From [Eubacterium] saphenum (lineage in GTDB: Bacteria > Bacillota > Clostridia > Peptostreptococcales > Anaerovoracaceae), in assembly GCA_004555725.1 (NCBI GenBank), contig SFHC01000001.1, positions 1 through 64,000 on the forward strand: DNA of 64,000 bases, in the 5' to 3' direction. The translations under genes were made by a program, and so were the position numbers. This document shows positions 27,976 through 37,086 of this stretch, in pieces. Under the pieces are notes generated by a model. It had not been told where the DNA came from and made no database searches. It was given only the letters and a program-made list of their open reading frames with translations. Position 1 is the first letter of the stretch. Each line of letters begins with the position of its first letter.

Positions 27976-28992
27976 ATGGCTATTAAAATTGGTATCAGCG
28001 GATTCGGCAGAATTGCCAGAGTCGTTCTTCGTGCGGCTATGGACATGCCGGAAATCGAGATCGCGGGAATTAACAAGAGAAATGCAGATCTGGATTACAT
28101 GCTGTACATGCTTCGTTACGATTCGACATTCGGCAGATTCCCAAAGCCGCTGGATAAGTATGAAAACGGACTGGTAATTGACGGAAAGAAAGTTCCAGTT
28201 TACGGAGAGAATGACATTACTGCCATTCCTTGGAGTGAGTGCGGTGCAGAATACATCATCGAGTGCACAGGCGCATATACAACAACAGAAAAAGCCAAGG
28301 GACACCTGCAGGGCGGCGCAAAGAAAGTCATCATTTCTGCTCCGGCAAAGGACGCAGAGACACCGACTTTTGTATTCGGCGTAAACAACCAGAATTATAC
28401 AACGGATATGGACGTTGTTTCCAACGCATCCTGCACCACGAACTGCCTGGCGCCTCTGTGCAAAGTCATCAACGACAACTTTGGAATTGAGTACGGAATG
28501 ATGTCCACAATCCATGCTGCAACAGCAAAGCAGAAGGTTGTCGATGCGAAGTCTGAGAAGGACTGGAGAAGAGGCCGCAGCATTTTTGGAAACATTATTC
28601 CGACGACAACCGGAGCGGCAAAGGCTGTCAGCAAGGTTATTCCTGAGCTGCAGGGAAAGATGAACGGAATTGCATACCGTGTTCCGACAATCGACGTTTC
28701 TGTTGTTGACTTGAACGTCATGACAAAGAAAGCAACTTCTTACGAGGAGATCTGCGAAGCGGTTCACAAGGCTTCTGAAGGCGAGCTGAAGGGCGTTATT
28801 GAATATACGGATGATCAGGTCGTTTCCGGAGATTTCCTGGGAGACCCTTGCACATCTATTTTTGACGCAAACGAGGGCATCCAGCTGAATGACCGTTTCT
28901 TCAAGCTGATCGCTTACTATGACAATGAGTTTGGCTATTCCAGCAAAGCTCTGGAGCTTGCTAAATACATGTATTCTGTAGACCATAAATAA
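27976..28992 (+). CDS. gap: Glyceraldehyde-3-phosphate dehydrogenase, type I, with NADP-like fold changes
   Basis: A 338-residue GAPDH with the catalytic Cys153 in SNASCTTNC and the usual phosphate-binding segments. It oxidises G3P to 1,3-bisphosphoglycerate. Two positions in the nucleotide fold are unusual: GFGRIG reads GFGRIA (A14), and the NAD-specific Asp after AIN is Lys (IN-K34-R35-N). GxGxxA and loss of that Asp are known features of NADP-preferring dehydrogenases, so this enzyme may prefer or accept NADP. That is inferred. It is the first gene of a gap-pgk-tpiA run; AGGAGG precedes the ATG. Confidence 0.95.
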   Translation: MAIKIGISGFGRIARVVLRAAMDMPEIEIAGINKRNADLDYMLYMLRYDSTFGRFPKPLDKYENGLVIDGKKVPVYGENDITAIPWSECGAEYIIECTGAYTTTEKAKGHLQGGAKKVIISAPAKDAETPTFVFGVNNQNYTTDMDVVSNASCTTNCLAPLCKVINDNFGIEYGMMSTIHAATAKQKVVDAKSEKDWRRGRSIFGNIIPTTTGAAKAVSKVIPELQGKMNGIAYRVPTIDVSVVDLNVMTKKATSYEEICEAVHKASEGELKGVIEYTDDQVVSGDFLGDPCTSIFDANEGIQLNDRFFKLIAYYDNEFGYSSKALELAKYMYSVDHK

Positions 28993-29062
28993 TAAGCGGC
29001 GGATCCATTTATCCGGAACTGTTCGCTGAACGTTATGGCAGAAACATGCGGAGGCAGGAAAA

Positions 29063-30247
29063 ATGAAAAAGACAATTGAAGATATCGAAGTAAAAAATAA
29101 AAGAGTCATCGTCAGATGTGATTTCAACGTCCCGATGCAGGACGGCGCGATTACGGATGATTCCCGTATCCGTGCAGCTCTTCCGACAATTCAGTATCTG
29201 AAAGAGCATGACGCGCGTGTGATTCTGATGTCGCATATGGGCCGTCCTAAGGGTGAGCCGAAGATGGAATTCACCATGAAGCCGGTTGCGGACAGACTTT
29301 CTGAACTGCTTGGCGCAGAGGTCGTTTTTGTCAGCAGCCCGGCAGTTGTGGATGATGCTGTCCGGAGCGCGGCAGAGGCGCTTCAGCCGGGGCAGGTCAT
29401 GCTGCTGGAGAATGTCCGTTTCCGGAAGGAAGAAACGGAAAATGATCCGGAATTCGCAAAAGAACTTGCTTCGCTTGCTGAGATTTTTGTTCAGGAGGCG
29501 TTTGGAACTGCACACCGCGCGCATGCGTCCACAGCAGGCATTGCCGAGTATCTCCCGGCTGTGTCCGGTTACCTGATCGAGAAGGAAGTTAAGTTCCTGG
29601 GTGACGCAGTGGAATCTCCGAAGCGTCCGTTTGTTGCGATTTTGGGCGGCGCCAAGGTTAAGGACAAGATTCCAGTCATTAAGAATCTGATCGGAAAGGT
29701 GGACACGCTTCTGATCGGCGGCGGAATGGCGTATACGTTCTTTAAGTCTGAGGGATATGAGATCGGAAAGTCAATCCTGGATGAGGAAAGTATTGAACTG
29801 GCTGCGTCACTGCTTAAGGAAGCGAAAGAAGCCGGCGTTGAGATGCTTCTTCCAGTTGACATTGTATGCGCGGACAAATTTGACAATGACGCGAATACCA
29901 AGACGGTCCCGTGCAATGAAATCCCGGCAGATATGGAAGGCCTGGATGTAGGTCCGGAGACGGTAAAATTGTACGGCGATAAGATCCGCTCTGCAGCAAC
30001 GGTTGTCTGGAACGGACCGATGGGTGTATTCGAGATGGATACTTTTGCCAAGGGCACAAACGGCATTGCTGAGGCGATGGCGGAATGTCCGGGTACGACC
30101 ATTATCGGCGGAGGCGACTCTGCGGCGGCGATCCGTAAAGCCGGTCTTGCCGATAAGATGACGCATATTTCCACGGGAGGCGGCGCCTCTCTGGAATTCC
30201 TGGAAGGAAAGAAACTGCCGGGAATTGAAGTCATCGAAGATAAATAA
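29063..30247 (+). CDS. pgk: Phosphoglycerate kinase
   Basis: A 394-residue monomeric kinase of full length. The N-terminal substrate domain has VIVRCDFNVPM with the PGK signature, SHMGRPKG and a basic patch; the C-terminal nucleotide domain has GGAKVKDKI and GGGDSAAAI. It makes ATP from 1,3-bisphosphoglycerate. It follows gap by 70 nt, in the normal glycolytic order. Confidence 0.97.
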   Translation: MKKTIEDIEVKNKRVIVRCDFNVPMQDGAITDDSRIRAALPTIQYLKEHDARVILMSHMGRPKGEPKMEFTMKPVADRLSELLGAEVVFVSSPAVVDDAVRSAAEALQPGQVMLLENVRFRKEETENDPEFAKELASLAEIFVQEAFGTAHRAHASTAGIAEYLPAVSGYLIEKEVKFLGDAVESPKRPFVAILGGAKVKDKIPVIKNLIGKVDTLLIGGGMAYTFFKSEGYEIGKSILDEESIELAASLLKEAKEAGVEMLLPVDIVCADKFDNDANTKTVPCNEIPADMEGLDVGPETVKLYGDKIRSAATVVWNGPMGVFEMDTFAKGTNGIAEAMAECPGTTIIGGGDSAAAIRKAGLADKMTHISTGGGASLEFLEGKKLPGIEVIEDK

Positions 30248-30264
30248 CAAGAGATAAAAATAAT

Positions 30265-30291
30265 GAGGCTGTTGTGCAAGACAACAGCCTC
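30265..30291 (+). terminator. Hairpin between pgk and tpiA
   Basis: GAGGCTGTTGT pairs with ACAACAGCCTC around GCAAG. The following TATTTCAC is a weak T tract, so it may only partly terminate and so set the tpiA level, or stabilise the gap-pgk mRNA. Confidence 0.55.
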
Positions 30292-30391
30292 TATTTCACA
30301 ATAAGTATTTGCAGAAAAAACTGAATTTACCCGCGGCCGATGGAAGTGTGCATGAGAGCGCGGGAAAACAGCATGCATGGAGGGCAGCAGT

Positions 30392-31144
30392 ATGAGCAGA
30401 ACAAGGTTTATTGCAGGAAACTGGAAAATGTTTAAGACGATGGCAGAAGCAAAGGCTTTTGCGGAGGATTTTCGCGGACTGGACAGAAACACGGATGTGA
30501 AAACGGCATTTTGTGTGCCGTTTACGGATCTGCAGACGGTTAAAGAGGCATTTCAGGGAACGGATATCGGAGTTGGCGCACAGAATGTTCACTTTGAAGA
30601 TGAAGGTGCATTCACAGGAGAAGTATCCCTTCCGATGCTGAAGGAAATCGGCGTAGATTACTGTGTCATTGGACATTCTGAGCGCCGGCAGTATTTCCAT
30701 GAAACGGATGAAACCTGCAACAAGAAGCTGAAGAAGATTCTTCAGGAGAGTGATATCATTCCGATTCTCTGTGTCGGAGAAAATCTGGAAGAAAGAGAAT
30801 CCGGAAAAGCAGAGGAGATTGTCGAAACGGAAATCCGCGGAGGATTCAGCGGAATCTCGGAAGAACTCGCGGAAAAGACGGTTATTGCGTATGAACCGAT
30901 CTGGGCAATCGGAACGGGAAAAACCGCAGGACCGGAACAGGCAGAAGAGATGTGCGGATTTATCCGTAGAACCTTCGCAAAACTGTACAGCGAGGATGCC
31001 GCTGAGCGCCTGATCATTCAGTACGGCGGAAGCATGAAGCCGGAGAATGCGGCAAACCTGCTCGCTGAGCCGGATATTGACGGCGGGCTTGTAGGCGGCG
31101 CCAGCCTGGTTCCGGAGAAGTTTATTGAGATTCTCAACGCGTAG
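30392..31144 (+). CDS. tpiA: Triosephosphate isomerase
   Basis: A 250-residue TIM barrel. It shows the N-terminal GNWKM with the catalytic Lys, the catalytic His in GHSERR, the catalytic Glu in AYEPIWAIGTGK, and GGSMKPENA/GGLVGGASL at the phosphate site. It interconverts DHAP and G3P. The start at 30392 follows GGAGGGCAGCAGT; an in-frame ATG five codons earlier overlaps the ribosome site. Third gene of the glycolytic run; pgm and eno are not in the window. Confidence 0.97.
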   Translation: MSRTRFIAGNWKMFKTMAEAKAFAEDFRGLDRNTDVKTAFCVPFTDLQTVKEAFQGTDIGVGAQNVHFEDEGAFTGEVSLPMLKEIGVDYCVIGHSERRQYFHETDETCNKKLKKILQESDIIPILCVGENLEERESGKAEEIVETEIRGGFSGISEELAEKTVIAYEPIWAIGTGKTAGPEQAEEMCGFIRRTFAKLYSEDAAERLIIQYGGSMKPENAANLLAEPDIDGGLVGGASLVPEKFIEILNA

Positions 31145-31312
31145 AACGTCTGAGTATGTGCATTCAGAACGCATGACCGTTACTGGCTTTTGACATTCAC
31201 GGAAATTTCACATCTGAAAACATACAATCCGGATATTATTTCGCTCCACGGCTTGCGGCATTCTCAGAAATGTGCTAAAATGAGGTGCTAATTGTAAGAG
31301 GAGGTAAGGATT

Positions 31313-31543
31313 ATGCATACAGCTTTGATGGTAATTCTCGCTATCGTAAGTGTGTTATTGACGCTTGTAATTCTGCTTCAGGAAAGCAAGAGCGACGGAC
31401 TTTCCAGTTCCATCGCCGGAGGCGCTGAGCAGCTTTTTGGTCAGAAGAAGTCGAATGCTTATGAGTCAATGCTTCATAAGGCAACGATTGTGCTGTCCGT
31501 CGTATTTATTGTCGTGTCGCTCGCAGTCGTAACACTTAGCTAA
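31313..31543 (+). CDS. secG: Preprotein translocase subunit SecG
   Basis: A 76-residue protein with two hydrophobic helices (about 2-22 and 54-74) joined by a loop with the SecG-typical LLQESKSDGLSSSI and GGAEQLFG segments. It assists the SecYE channel. A GAGGAGG ribosome site precedes the ATG. It lies downstream of tpiA, as in several Firmicutes. Confidence 0.93.
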   Translation: MHTALMVILAIVSVLLTLVILLQESKSDGLSSSIAGGAEQLFGQKKSNAYESMLHKATIVLSVVFIVVSLAVVTLS

Positions 31544-31562
31544 GATTTTGTCATGAGGAAAG

Positions 31563-31584
31563 GGCTCCGCAGAAATGCGGAGCC
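31563..31584 (+). terminator. Hairpin after secG
   Basis: GGCTCCGCA and TGCGGAGCC form a perfect 9-bp stem with a GAAA tetraloop. Only a short T tract follows (TTCAT), so it may be a weak terminator or attenuator before the next gene, whose ribosome site begins about 20 nt later. Confidence 0.55.
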
Positions 31585-31619
31585 TTCATGCGTTCTATAT
31601 GAAATTTCAGGAGGTCAAT

Positions 31620-33398
31620 ATGCTGAAAATGTTTACGCTGCTCTGCTGCATTGCAGCGATCGCAATTTCCGGCCTGCTTTTGTTCTGGATGAAAAGGAAA
31701 ACGACGATCGAGAGCACACGCGTACAGTATCTGAACGGTTATATTATCTGTGGCATCAGCCGTTATCTCAGAAGCGGCATTATTTATATCGCTGCTGCGG
31801 TGGCAGTATTCTTTCTGCTTCTCCTGCTGGCTGCGGGACAGATTACGGCCGGAATGTATCTGGTCGGCGCTCTGATCGGCATGGCAGATGGTCTGCTTGT
31901 ATCTTCAGCGGTGATCGTCGGAAACACCAGAATCGCATCTGCAGCGGTTCACGGCGATGCGGAGAAAGCAGAGAAGATGAGTTATTATACGGCGGTTATC
32001 GCAGGAACAGGAGCTGTAGGAATCAGTGTGCTCGGCCTGCTTCTGACGTACTGGTCGATGAATTTTACACTTTTTACAGAAGGTCTTCCGGGGCTTTTGC
32101 TTGGAGTTTCTACGGTTGCATTCCTGGGCAGATCCGGCGGAGAACTTTTTGCTAAAATGTATGATGTCGTAGACTCGCTCATTGCAGGAGCAGCTGCTGC
32201 AATGCTGCTCGCGGAGTCTGCAGTTACCGATGCTGGTGTGAATGCAACATTTTCTGCGGGAGACGCGGCCGTTATCGCTTTTGCGCTGATTGCTTCCGGC
32301 ATTCTTGTTGCGCTGCTCTCTGTTCCGGTCATCCGCAGCCGAGTGCATACGTATGGGCACAGTATGGATCAGGTTCTGATCGTTGCATCCGTCGTAACGG
32401 CGGCAGCAGCACTTTTTCTCAGCTGGTACAGACTGGATAATCTGACGTATGCCGGCGCAGTCATCTCCGGAATTGCTGCAGGGCTGGTTGGGGAACTTGC
32501 CACAAGAATCTATACGGATTCTACAGACCATAAAATGAGAGAGATGGTCCGCGAAGGTGGACGGCGGGCGGCGATGCTCGAGCGGCTGAGCCAGGGAATG
32601 GCCGCATCTATTCTTCCGGTAATCTGCCAGGCCCTCGGAATCGGTATGGCATATTATTTTGCCGGAAACTACGGAATCGGTCTCGGTGCAGTGGGCATAG
32701 TCTCAGTAAGCGCGGTTCAGCTTACTCTGCAGGGTCTGGTCATGCTTACACAGACGAGCAGTTCCGTCATCGATGCAGTGGCGACAGAGGGAGAGGCAGA
32801 AAAGGTTCGTCAACCCCTTCAGGCCTTCAAAGAGTCGCTCAGCCGCTCCCGAAACGGTATTTCTTCCGGAGCTGCCTGCATGACCGCAGTTGCGCTTCTG
32901 ATTTCTATGGCGGGATCTATGAATCTCGGTCAGGTCAGCCTGCTGAATCCGATGGTGGTCTGCGGATCTCTGATCGGCATTATGTTCCCGTTTGCCTTTA
33001 CATCTCGTTCCATGACGTTCTCCGGAAGCGCGCTGCATGACATGGCCGCAGATCTTAAAAACAGGATTGGCATTAATGGTTCTTCTGAAATCGGAAAAGA
33101 ACAGAAAGCGGAGATCCGAAATAAGGTCAGACATTCAGCCGCTTCCACCATGAAGGGACTTTATCTGTCTGGAATCATCACTGTCCTGGTGCCGATTCTT
33201 ATTGCCATTATTGTCGGCTCTGAGATGCTGGCAGGTCTTTTGATCGGCGCAATTGTTTCCGGCGTCCTGCTCGGTGCGATCATGGTCAATGCCGGATCGC
33301 TGTTCAGAAACATCTCTGACTCATCGATTTACATCGTGATCAAGCTGATGGTCATTGTTTCGATTACACTGGGTCCGGTGCTTCAGACGCTGAAATAA
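31620..33398 (+). CDS. Membrane pyrophosphatase (HppA)-like protein lacking the catalytic segment
   Basis: A 592-residue protein with about 14-16 hydrophobic helices. It follows the proton/sodium-pumping pyrophosphatase family from end to end: LGRSGGELFAKMYDVVDSL corresponds to the GRVGGGIYTKAADVGADL region, and GLLIGAIVSGVLLGAIMVNAG to the C-terminal helix. Directly after MYDVVDSLIAG (near residue 187) the family's pyrophosphate-binding loop (VGKVE..GIPEDDPRNP..DNVGDNVGD) is missing, about 25-30 residues. Other catalytic segments are also changed (DAYGPxxDNAGG to LVMLTQTSSSV; GNTTAA to RSRNG; NAGGAWDNAK to NAGSLFRNIS). The comparison is from recalled sequence, not computed. It cannot be a normal pyrophosphatase. 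The start at 31620 follows AGGAGG. Confidence 0.82.
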   Translation: MLKMFTLLCCIAAIAISGLLLFWMKRKTTIESTRVQYLNGYIICGISRYLRSGIIYIAAAVAVFFLLLLLAAGQITAGMYLVGALIGMADGLLVSSAVIVGNTRIASAAVHGDAEKAEKMSYYTAVIAGTGAVGISVLGLLLTYWSMNFTLFTEGLPGLLLGVSTVAFLGRSGGELFAKMYDVVDSLIAGAAAAMLLAESAVTDAGVNATFSAGDAAVIAFALIASGILVALLSVPVIRSRVHTYGHSMDQVLIVASVVTAAAALFLSWYRLDNLTYAGAVISGIAAGLVGELATRIYTDSTDHKMREMVREGGRRAAMLERLSQGMAASILPVICQALGIGMAYYFAGNYGIGLGAVGIVSVSAVQLTLQGLVMLTQTSSSVIDAVATEGEAEKVRQPLQAFKESLSRSRNGISSGAACMTAVALLISMAGSMNLGQVSLLNPMVVCGSLIGIMFPFAFTSRSMTFSGSALHDMAADLKNRIGINGSSEIGKEQKAEIRNKVRHSAASTMKGLYLSGIITVLVPILIAIIVGSEMLAGLLIGAIVSGVLLGAIMVNAGSLFRNISDSSIYIVIKLMVIVSITLGPVLQTLK

Positions 33399-33453
33399 AG
33401 ATTCTGTATGTCTGCTGTCTGCAGCAGAAAGAGTTCTGGAAAGGAGTGTGGAG

Positions 33454-33942
33454 ATGGCAAAAAAAGAAAAGAAAATCAAGACAAATGCGATCCGCATGGT
33501 TGAACAGGCGGGCATCGCATATGAAGAATATACTTATGAAGTAAAAGGGGAATTCACGGACGGCATTTCATCCGCGCATAAGATCGGTCTTCCGGAAGAG
33601 ACCGTGTTCAAGACTCTGGTTCTGGTCGGGACAGATAAACAGTACATGGTATGCGTCATTCCGGTTGCGGAGGAACTGGATCTCAAGAAGGCCGCGCGCC
33701 ATTTTAAGGAAAAAAAGCTGGAGATGATCCATGTAAAGGATATCAACAAGGTTACCGGCTATATCCGCGGCGGATGTTCACCGGTCGGCATGAAGAAACC
33801 GTATCCGACGGCAATCGATGAGACGGCTCTGCTGTATGACAAGATCGGCGTGAGCGGCGGGCGGATCGGACTTACGATCTGTCTGGACCCGAAGGAACTG
33901 GCTGGTCTGGTTCACGCAGAGTTTACGTCTCTGACAAAATAG
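33454..33942 (+). CDS. ybaK: Cys-tRNA(Pro) deacylase, YbaK/EbsC family
   Basis: A 162-residue trans-editing protein of the YbaK fold. It has KTNAIRMVEQAGIAYEEYTY at the N-terminus, VFKTLVLVG, the conserved VIPVAEELDLKKAA and GGCSPVGMKK. It hydrolyses Cys mischarged on tRNA-Pro. The ATG at 33454 lies 7 nt after AAGGAG; a GTG two codons earlier is too close to the ribosome site. Confidence 0.92.
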   Translation: MAKKEKKIKTNAIRMVEQAGIAYEEYTYEVKGEFTDGISSAHKIGLPEETVFKTLVLVGTDKQYMVCVIPVAEELDLKKAARHFKEKKLEMIHVKDINKVTGYIRGGCSPVGMKKPYPTAIDETALLYDKIGVSGGRIGLTICLDPKELAGLVHAEFTSLTK

Positions 33943-33988
33943 AACCGCATCAGAAACATGATGACAGACGCAGCAAGGCGTCCGGAGG

Positions 33989-34053
33989 CAGCAGCATAAA
34001 ACGGAAACTGCGATGAGAAATCGGAATCTGTTCCGCTGACGCTGCTGTTTTTC
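33989..34053 (+). terminator. Intrinsic terminator after ybaK
   Basis: CAGCAGC and GCTGCTG form the outer stem, with an inner CGGAA/TTCCG stem, followed by TTTTTC. It separates ybaK from the dehydratase-type genes. Confidence 0.65.
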
Positions 34054-34081
34054 TGTATAGAAAGGAAGAATAATAAGAACG

Positions 34082-35368
34082 ATGAGCAGATCGATTGTAG
34101 ACCGGTTTGGATTGTATGCGGAGCGGACAGCGCAGAAAAGTCCCCGCCGCGCGAGAAAACTCCTGGCAAAGGTGTTCAGACTGTACGGGGTGTATATGCG
34201 CCTGAATAAATCTGATCAGCTGCCGGCGAGAGGGTATCAGATGCAGCACTGCAACCGGGTTATGGCAGACTCACTTGATGATTCAGCTAGGAACGTTGTG
34301 GTCAGTATTTTCACGCCGTGTGAAGTGATGCACGCGATGGACCTTCAGGTCGTCTTTCCGGAAGGTCTCAGCTGCTATATGACAGCGTCTCACTGCGAAA
34401 AACTGTTTTTAAACCAGGCAGAAAAGTCCGGTGTCCCGGATTCCTTCTGCTCCTTTCACAAGCAGTTTATCGGCATGGTGGAGAAGGGCATGCTTCCGGT
34501 TCCTGACTGCATTGTGAATACAACCATGGTGTGTGATGCCAATCAGCTTTCTTTTCGGTACCTTGCAGAGTACTATCATGTGCCTCATTTTGTCATCGAC
34601 GTGCCGAATGAATCCGGAGAAAAGAACCGCGCTTATGTAAAGGCGCAGCTGGAGGAAATGAGCAGTTTTCTGGAACATGCGACAGGGAAAAAACTGGAAC
34701 AGAGGAAACTGGAAGAATCCATGCGGCTGGCGCAGGAAAGCCTGGAGAATTATCGGGAGATTCTCCGTCTGAAAGCGGAGAGAAGCGAACGGGGACGCAT
34801 GACGGATCTGATGATGGATGCTTTTGAGTACCACGTTCTGCTTGGAAGCCGTGAAACAGCAGAATCTGGACGCCGTATGATACAGGATCTGAAAAAACTC
34901 CCGGAGAACGGAGACAGAAGAACAGGCGTCCGCATCGCATGGGTGCATGTGCTTCCATACTGGCAGAAGGCGATGACGGATATATTTAATCACAATGACC
35001 GTGCAGAAGTGATCAGCGGAGATATGAGCCTGGATAATCTGAATACAGATTTAGACTGGAAAGATCCGTATGGTTCGATGGCGGATATGCTTCTGGAAGA
35101 TTCTTTTAACGGACCTGCGGAACGCCGTATTGACCGTGTTCTGGAATACGCGCGCAGCATGCACGCGGACGGGATTATCTACTTCTGTCACTGGGGCTGC
35201 AAGCAGACGCTCGGATCGGCGGCACTGGCTGCCAGAGCGTTTGAAGAGGACGGGTTTCCGACGCTTACACTGGATGGAGACGGCTGTGATCCGAGAAACA
35301 TTCAGGAGGGGCAGATGCTGACACGTGTGCAGGCGTTTATTGAACAGCTGGAGGCGAGAAAGAAATGA
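34082..35368 (+). CDS. 2-hydroxyacyl-CoA dehydratase D-component family protein (HgdB-like)
   Basis: A 428-residue protein with family order: SIFTPCEVMHAMDLQ (Cys for the cluster), then SGVPDSFCSFHKQFIGMVEKG with a second Cys, PDCIVNTTMVCDANQL with a third, FVIDVP, and a late YFCHWGCKQTLG. Such subunits carry a 4Fe-4S cluster and dehydrate 2-hydroxyacyl-CoA by a ketyl radical, after reduction by an ASKHA activase. It overlaps the next gene by 4 nt (ATGA), so translation is coupled. The substrate is unknown; no CoA-transferase lies alongside. It could also belong to the YjiM-type or benzoyl-CoA-reductase-like branch. Confidence 0.82.
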   Translation: MSRSIVDRFGLYAERTAQKSPRRARKLLAKVFRLYGVYMRLNKSDQLPARGYQMQHCNRVMADSLDDSARNVVVSIFTPCEVMHAMDLQVVFPEGLSCYMTASHCEKLFLNQAEKSGVPDSFCSFHKQFIGMVEKGMLPVPDCIVNTTMVCDANQLSFRYLAEYYHVPHFVIDVPNESGEKNRAYVKAQLEEMSSFLEHATGKKLEQRKLEESMRLAQESLENYREILRLKAERSERGRMTDLMMDAFEYHVLLGSRETAESGRRMIQDLKKLPENGDRRTGVRIAWVHVLPYWQKAMTDIFNHNDRAEVISGDMSLDNLNTDLDWKDPYGSMADMLLEDSFNGPAERRIDRVLEYARSMHADGIIYFCHWGCKQTLGSAALAARAFEEDGFPTLTLDGDGCDPRNIQEGQMLTRVQAFIEQLEARKK

Positions 35369-37044
35369 TCGGATATACATGTAAATACGCGCCGGTGGAG
35401 CTGCTAGACGGATTTGGAGCGGATCCGGAACTGATCAATGAAGAAGCGGAAGACTTTGAATACGTGCAGGATCTGATGCATATGAATATGTGCGGGAGCA
35501 TCAAGGCGCTGGTTGAGAGCGTGCATAAGCGCGGAATCAGGGAGCTGCTCATGGTGAACTGCTGCGACGGAACCAGAAGAGTCTGTGATGTCCTCCGGGA
35601 ACAGACGGATTTTCTGTTTCTGATGGATCTGCCGCATGCAGTAAACGGATGCAGCCGCGAGCATCTCGCTGATGAGATTCGGCGCCTGTGCAGCGCGTAC
35701 GCGGCGTACAGCGGACAGATATTTCAGCTGGACCGTTTTCTTCAGGCGTTTCTGCAGCCGGAAGATGAACCTGCAGAGGATTATATCGGCGTGCTCGGCG
35801 CGAGAGTAGGAGACGGCCTTCGCGAGCAGCTTTCCGATCTGGTGCCGCTGCCGGTGTGGGATCGGACATGCTGCCGGATCCGCGGTCTTGAGCCGCCGGA
35901 TGATCAGCTGGTTCAGACCTGGAAAGAGGCGGAGAAAACAGGAAAATGTCCGAACGGTCTTCCCGAGGGACTTGCAGAGTGGTACGCAGACCGTCTGATG
36001 AGTCAGGTGCCGTGCATGCGAATGGAAGATATCACGGGAAGAAAGGCATTGCTGAACGATCCCCATCTGAAGGGCATCATCTACCATACAGTGAAATTCT
36101 GTGATTACTATGGGTTTGAGTATGAGGCGCTGAGAAAGGACACCCATCTTCCGATGATTAAGATTGAAACGGACTTCACGATGCAGTCGGAAGGTCAGCT
36201 TTCCACCAGGATCGGAGGATTTGTGGAAAGTATGGGATTGAGAAAGGAACGGAAAGTAACCATGAAAAAGGGCGGAAAGTATTTTGCCGGCATTGACAGC
36301 GGATCCACGACAACCAATATTGCGGTATTGGATGCGTCCGGAAATCTTGTGGACAGCGCTGTCGTCAGAACTGGGGCAAAGGCGCAGAAAGGCGCGCAGA
36401 AGGCTCTGGATGCGCTTCAGCATGTAAATCCGGAGGAGATTTCTCTGATCTTTGCGACCGGATACGGAAGGATGAATATTTCTTTTGCCGATGACGATAT
36501 CACGGAGATTACCTGTCATGCAAGAGGCGCGCGGAGCCTCCAGCCGGGGATCCACACCATCATAGATATCGGCGGCCAGGATAATAAGGCGATTCGCCTT
36601 GATGATTCCGGGGAAGTGGTGAATTTTGCCATGAATGACAAGTGCGCGGCCGGAACGGGAAGATTCCTGGAAAACATGGCCAAAGTGCTGGAAATCAGTC
36701 TGGATGAGATCAGCACCGCCGGACTGGACTGGCAGGAGGATCTGACGATTTCCAGCATGTGCACTGTGTTCGCAGAATCAGAAGTGGTGTCGCTGATTGC
36801 GGATAATAAACAGATCCCGGATATTGTGCATGGCCTGGATAAGAGTGTTGCGGCAAAAACGATGACGCTGGTGCACCGGACAGGCGGAAAAGGGCCGTAC
36901 ATGATGACGGGCGGCGGTGCGCGGAACATCGGCGTTGTCCGCTGCATTGAGGATCTGGTCGGTGAAAAAATTTATGTGTCGGAGAATCCGGATCTCTGCG
37001 GCGCGATCGGAGCAGCGCTCTTTGCAAAAGATGCGGCGGAGTAA
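35365..37044 (+). CDS. HgdA/B-like domain fused to an ASKHA dehydratase activase
   Basis: A 559-residue fusion. Residues about 1-300 are a second dehydratase-type domain (YTCKYAPVELLDGFG, NCCDGTRRVCD, MVNCC, DRTCC, a Cys-rich pattern). Residues about 305-559 are a BadF/BadG/HgdC-type activase with AGIDSGSTTTNIAVLD, IDIGGQDNKAI, NDKCAAGTGRFLE (cluster Cys) and a second Cys near SSMCTVFAESEVV. HgdC-like activases use ATP to push one electron into the partner. In characterised systems the activator is a separate 260-residue homodimer, so fusion to a subunit is notable. It is coupled by a 4-nt overlap to the HgdB-like gene. Confidence 0.82.
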   Translation: MIGYTCKYAPVELLDGFGADPELINEEAEDFEYVQDLMHMNMCGSIKALVESVHKRGIRELLMVNCCDGTRRVCDVLREQTDFLFLMDLPHAVNGCSREHLADEIRRLCSAYAAYSGQIFQLDRFLQAFLQPEDEPAEDYIGVLGARVGDGLREQLSDLVPLPVWDRTCCRIRGLEPPDDQLVQTWKEAEKTGKCPNGLPEGLAEWYADRLMSQVPCMRMEDITGRKALLNDPHLKGIIYHTVKFCDYYGFEYEALRKDTHLPMIKIETDFTMQSEGQLSTRIGGFVESMGLRKERKVTMKKGGKYFAGIDSGSTTTNIAVLDASGNLVDSAVVRTGAKAQKGAQKALDALQHVNPEEISLIFATGYGRMNISFADDDITEITCHARGARSLQPGIHTIIDIGGQDNKAIRLDDSGEVVNFAMNDKCAAGTGRFLENMAKVLEISLDEISTAGLDWQEDLTISSMCTVFAESEVVSLIADNKQIPDIVHGLDKSVAAKTMTLVHRTGGKGPYMMTGGGARNIGVVRCIEDLVGEKIYVSENPDLCGAIGAALFAKDAAE

Positions 37045-37086
37045 ATGCAGGTTCAGGGAAATGTTCATGAAAGAAGGGCTGAAATA

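Noticed and set aside
31620..33398. A frameshifted or truncated hppA pseudogene
   Set aside because: The reading frame is continuous from a good ribosome site to the end and the C-terminal helix is intact; the missing segment is an in-frame loss and other catalytic motifs are substituted.
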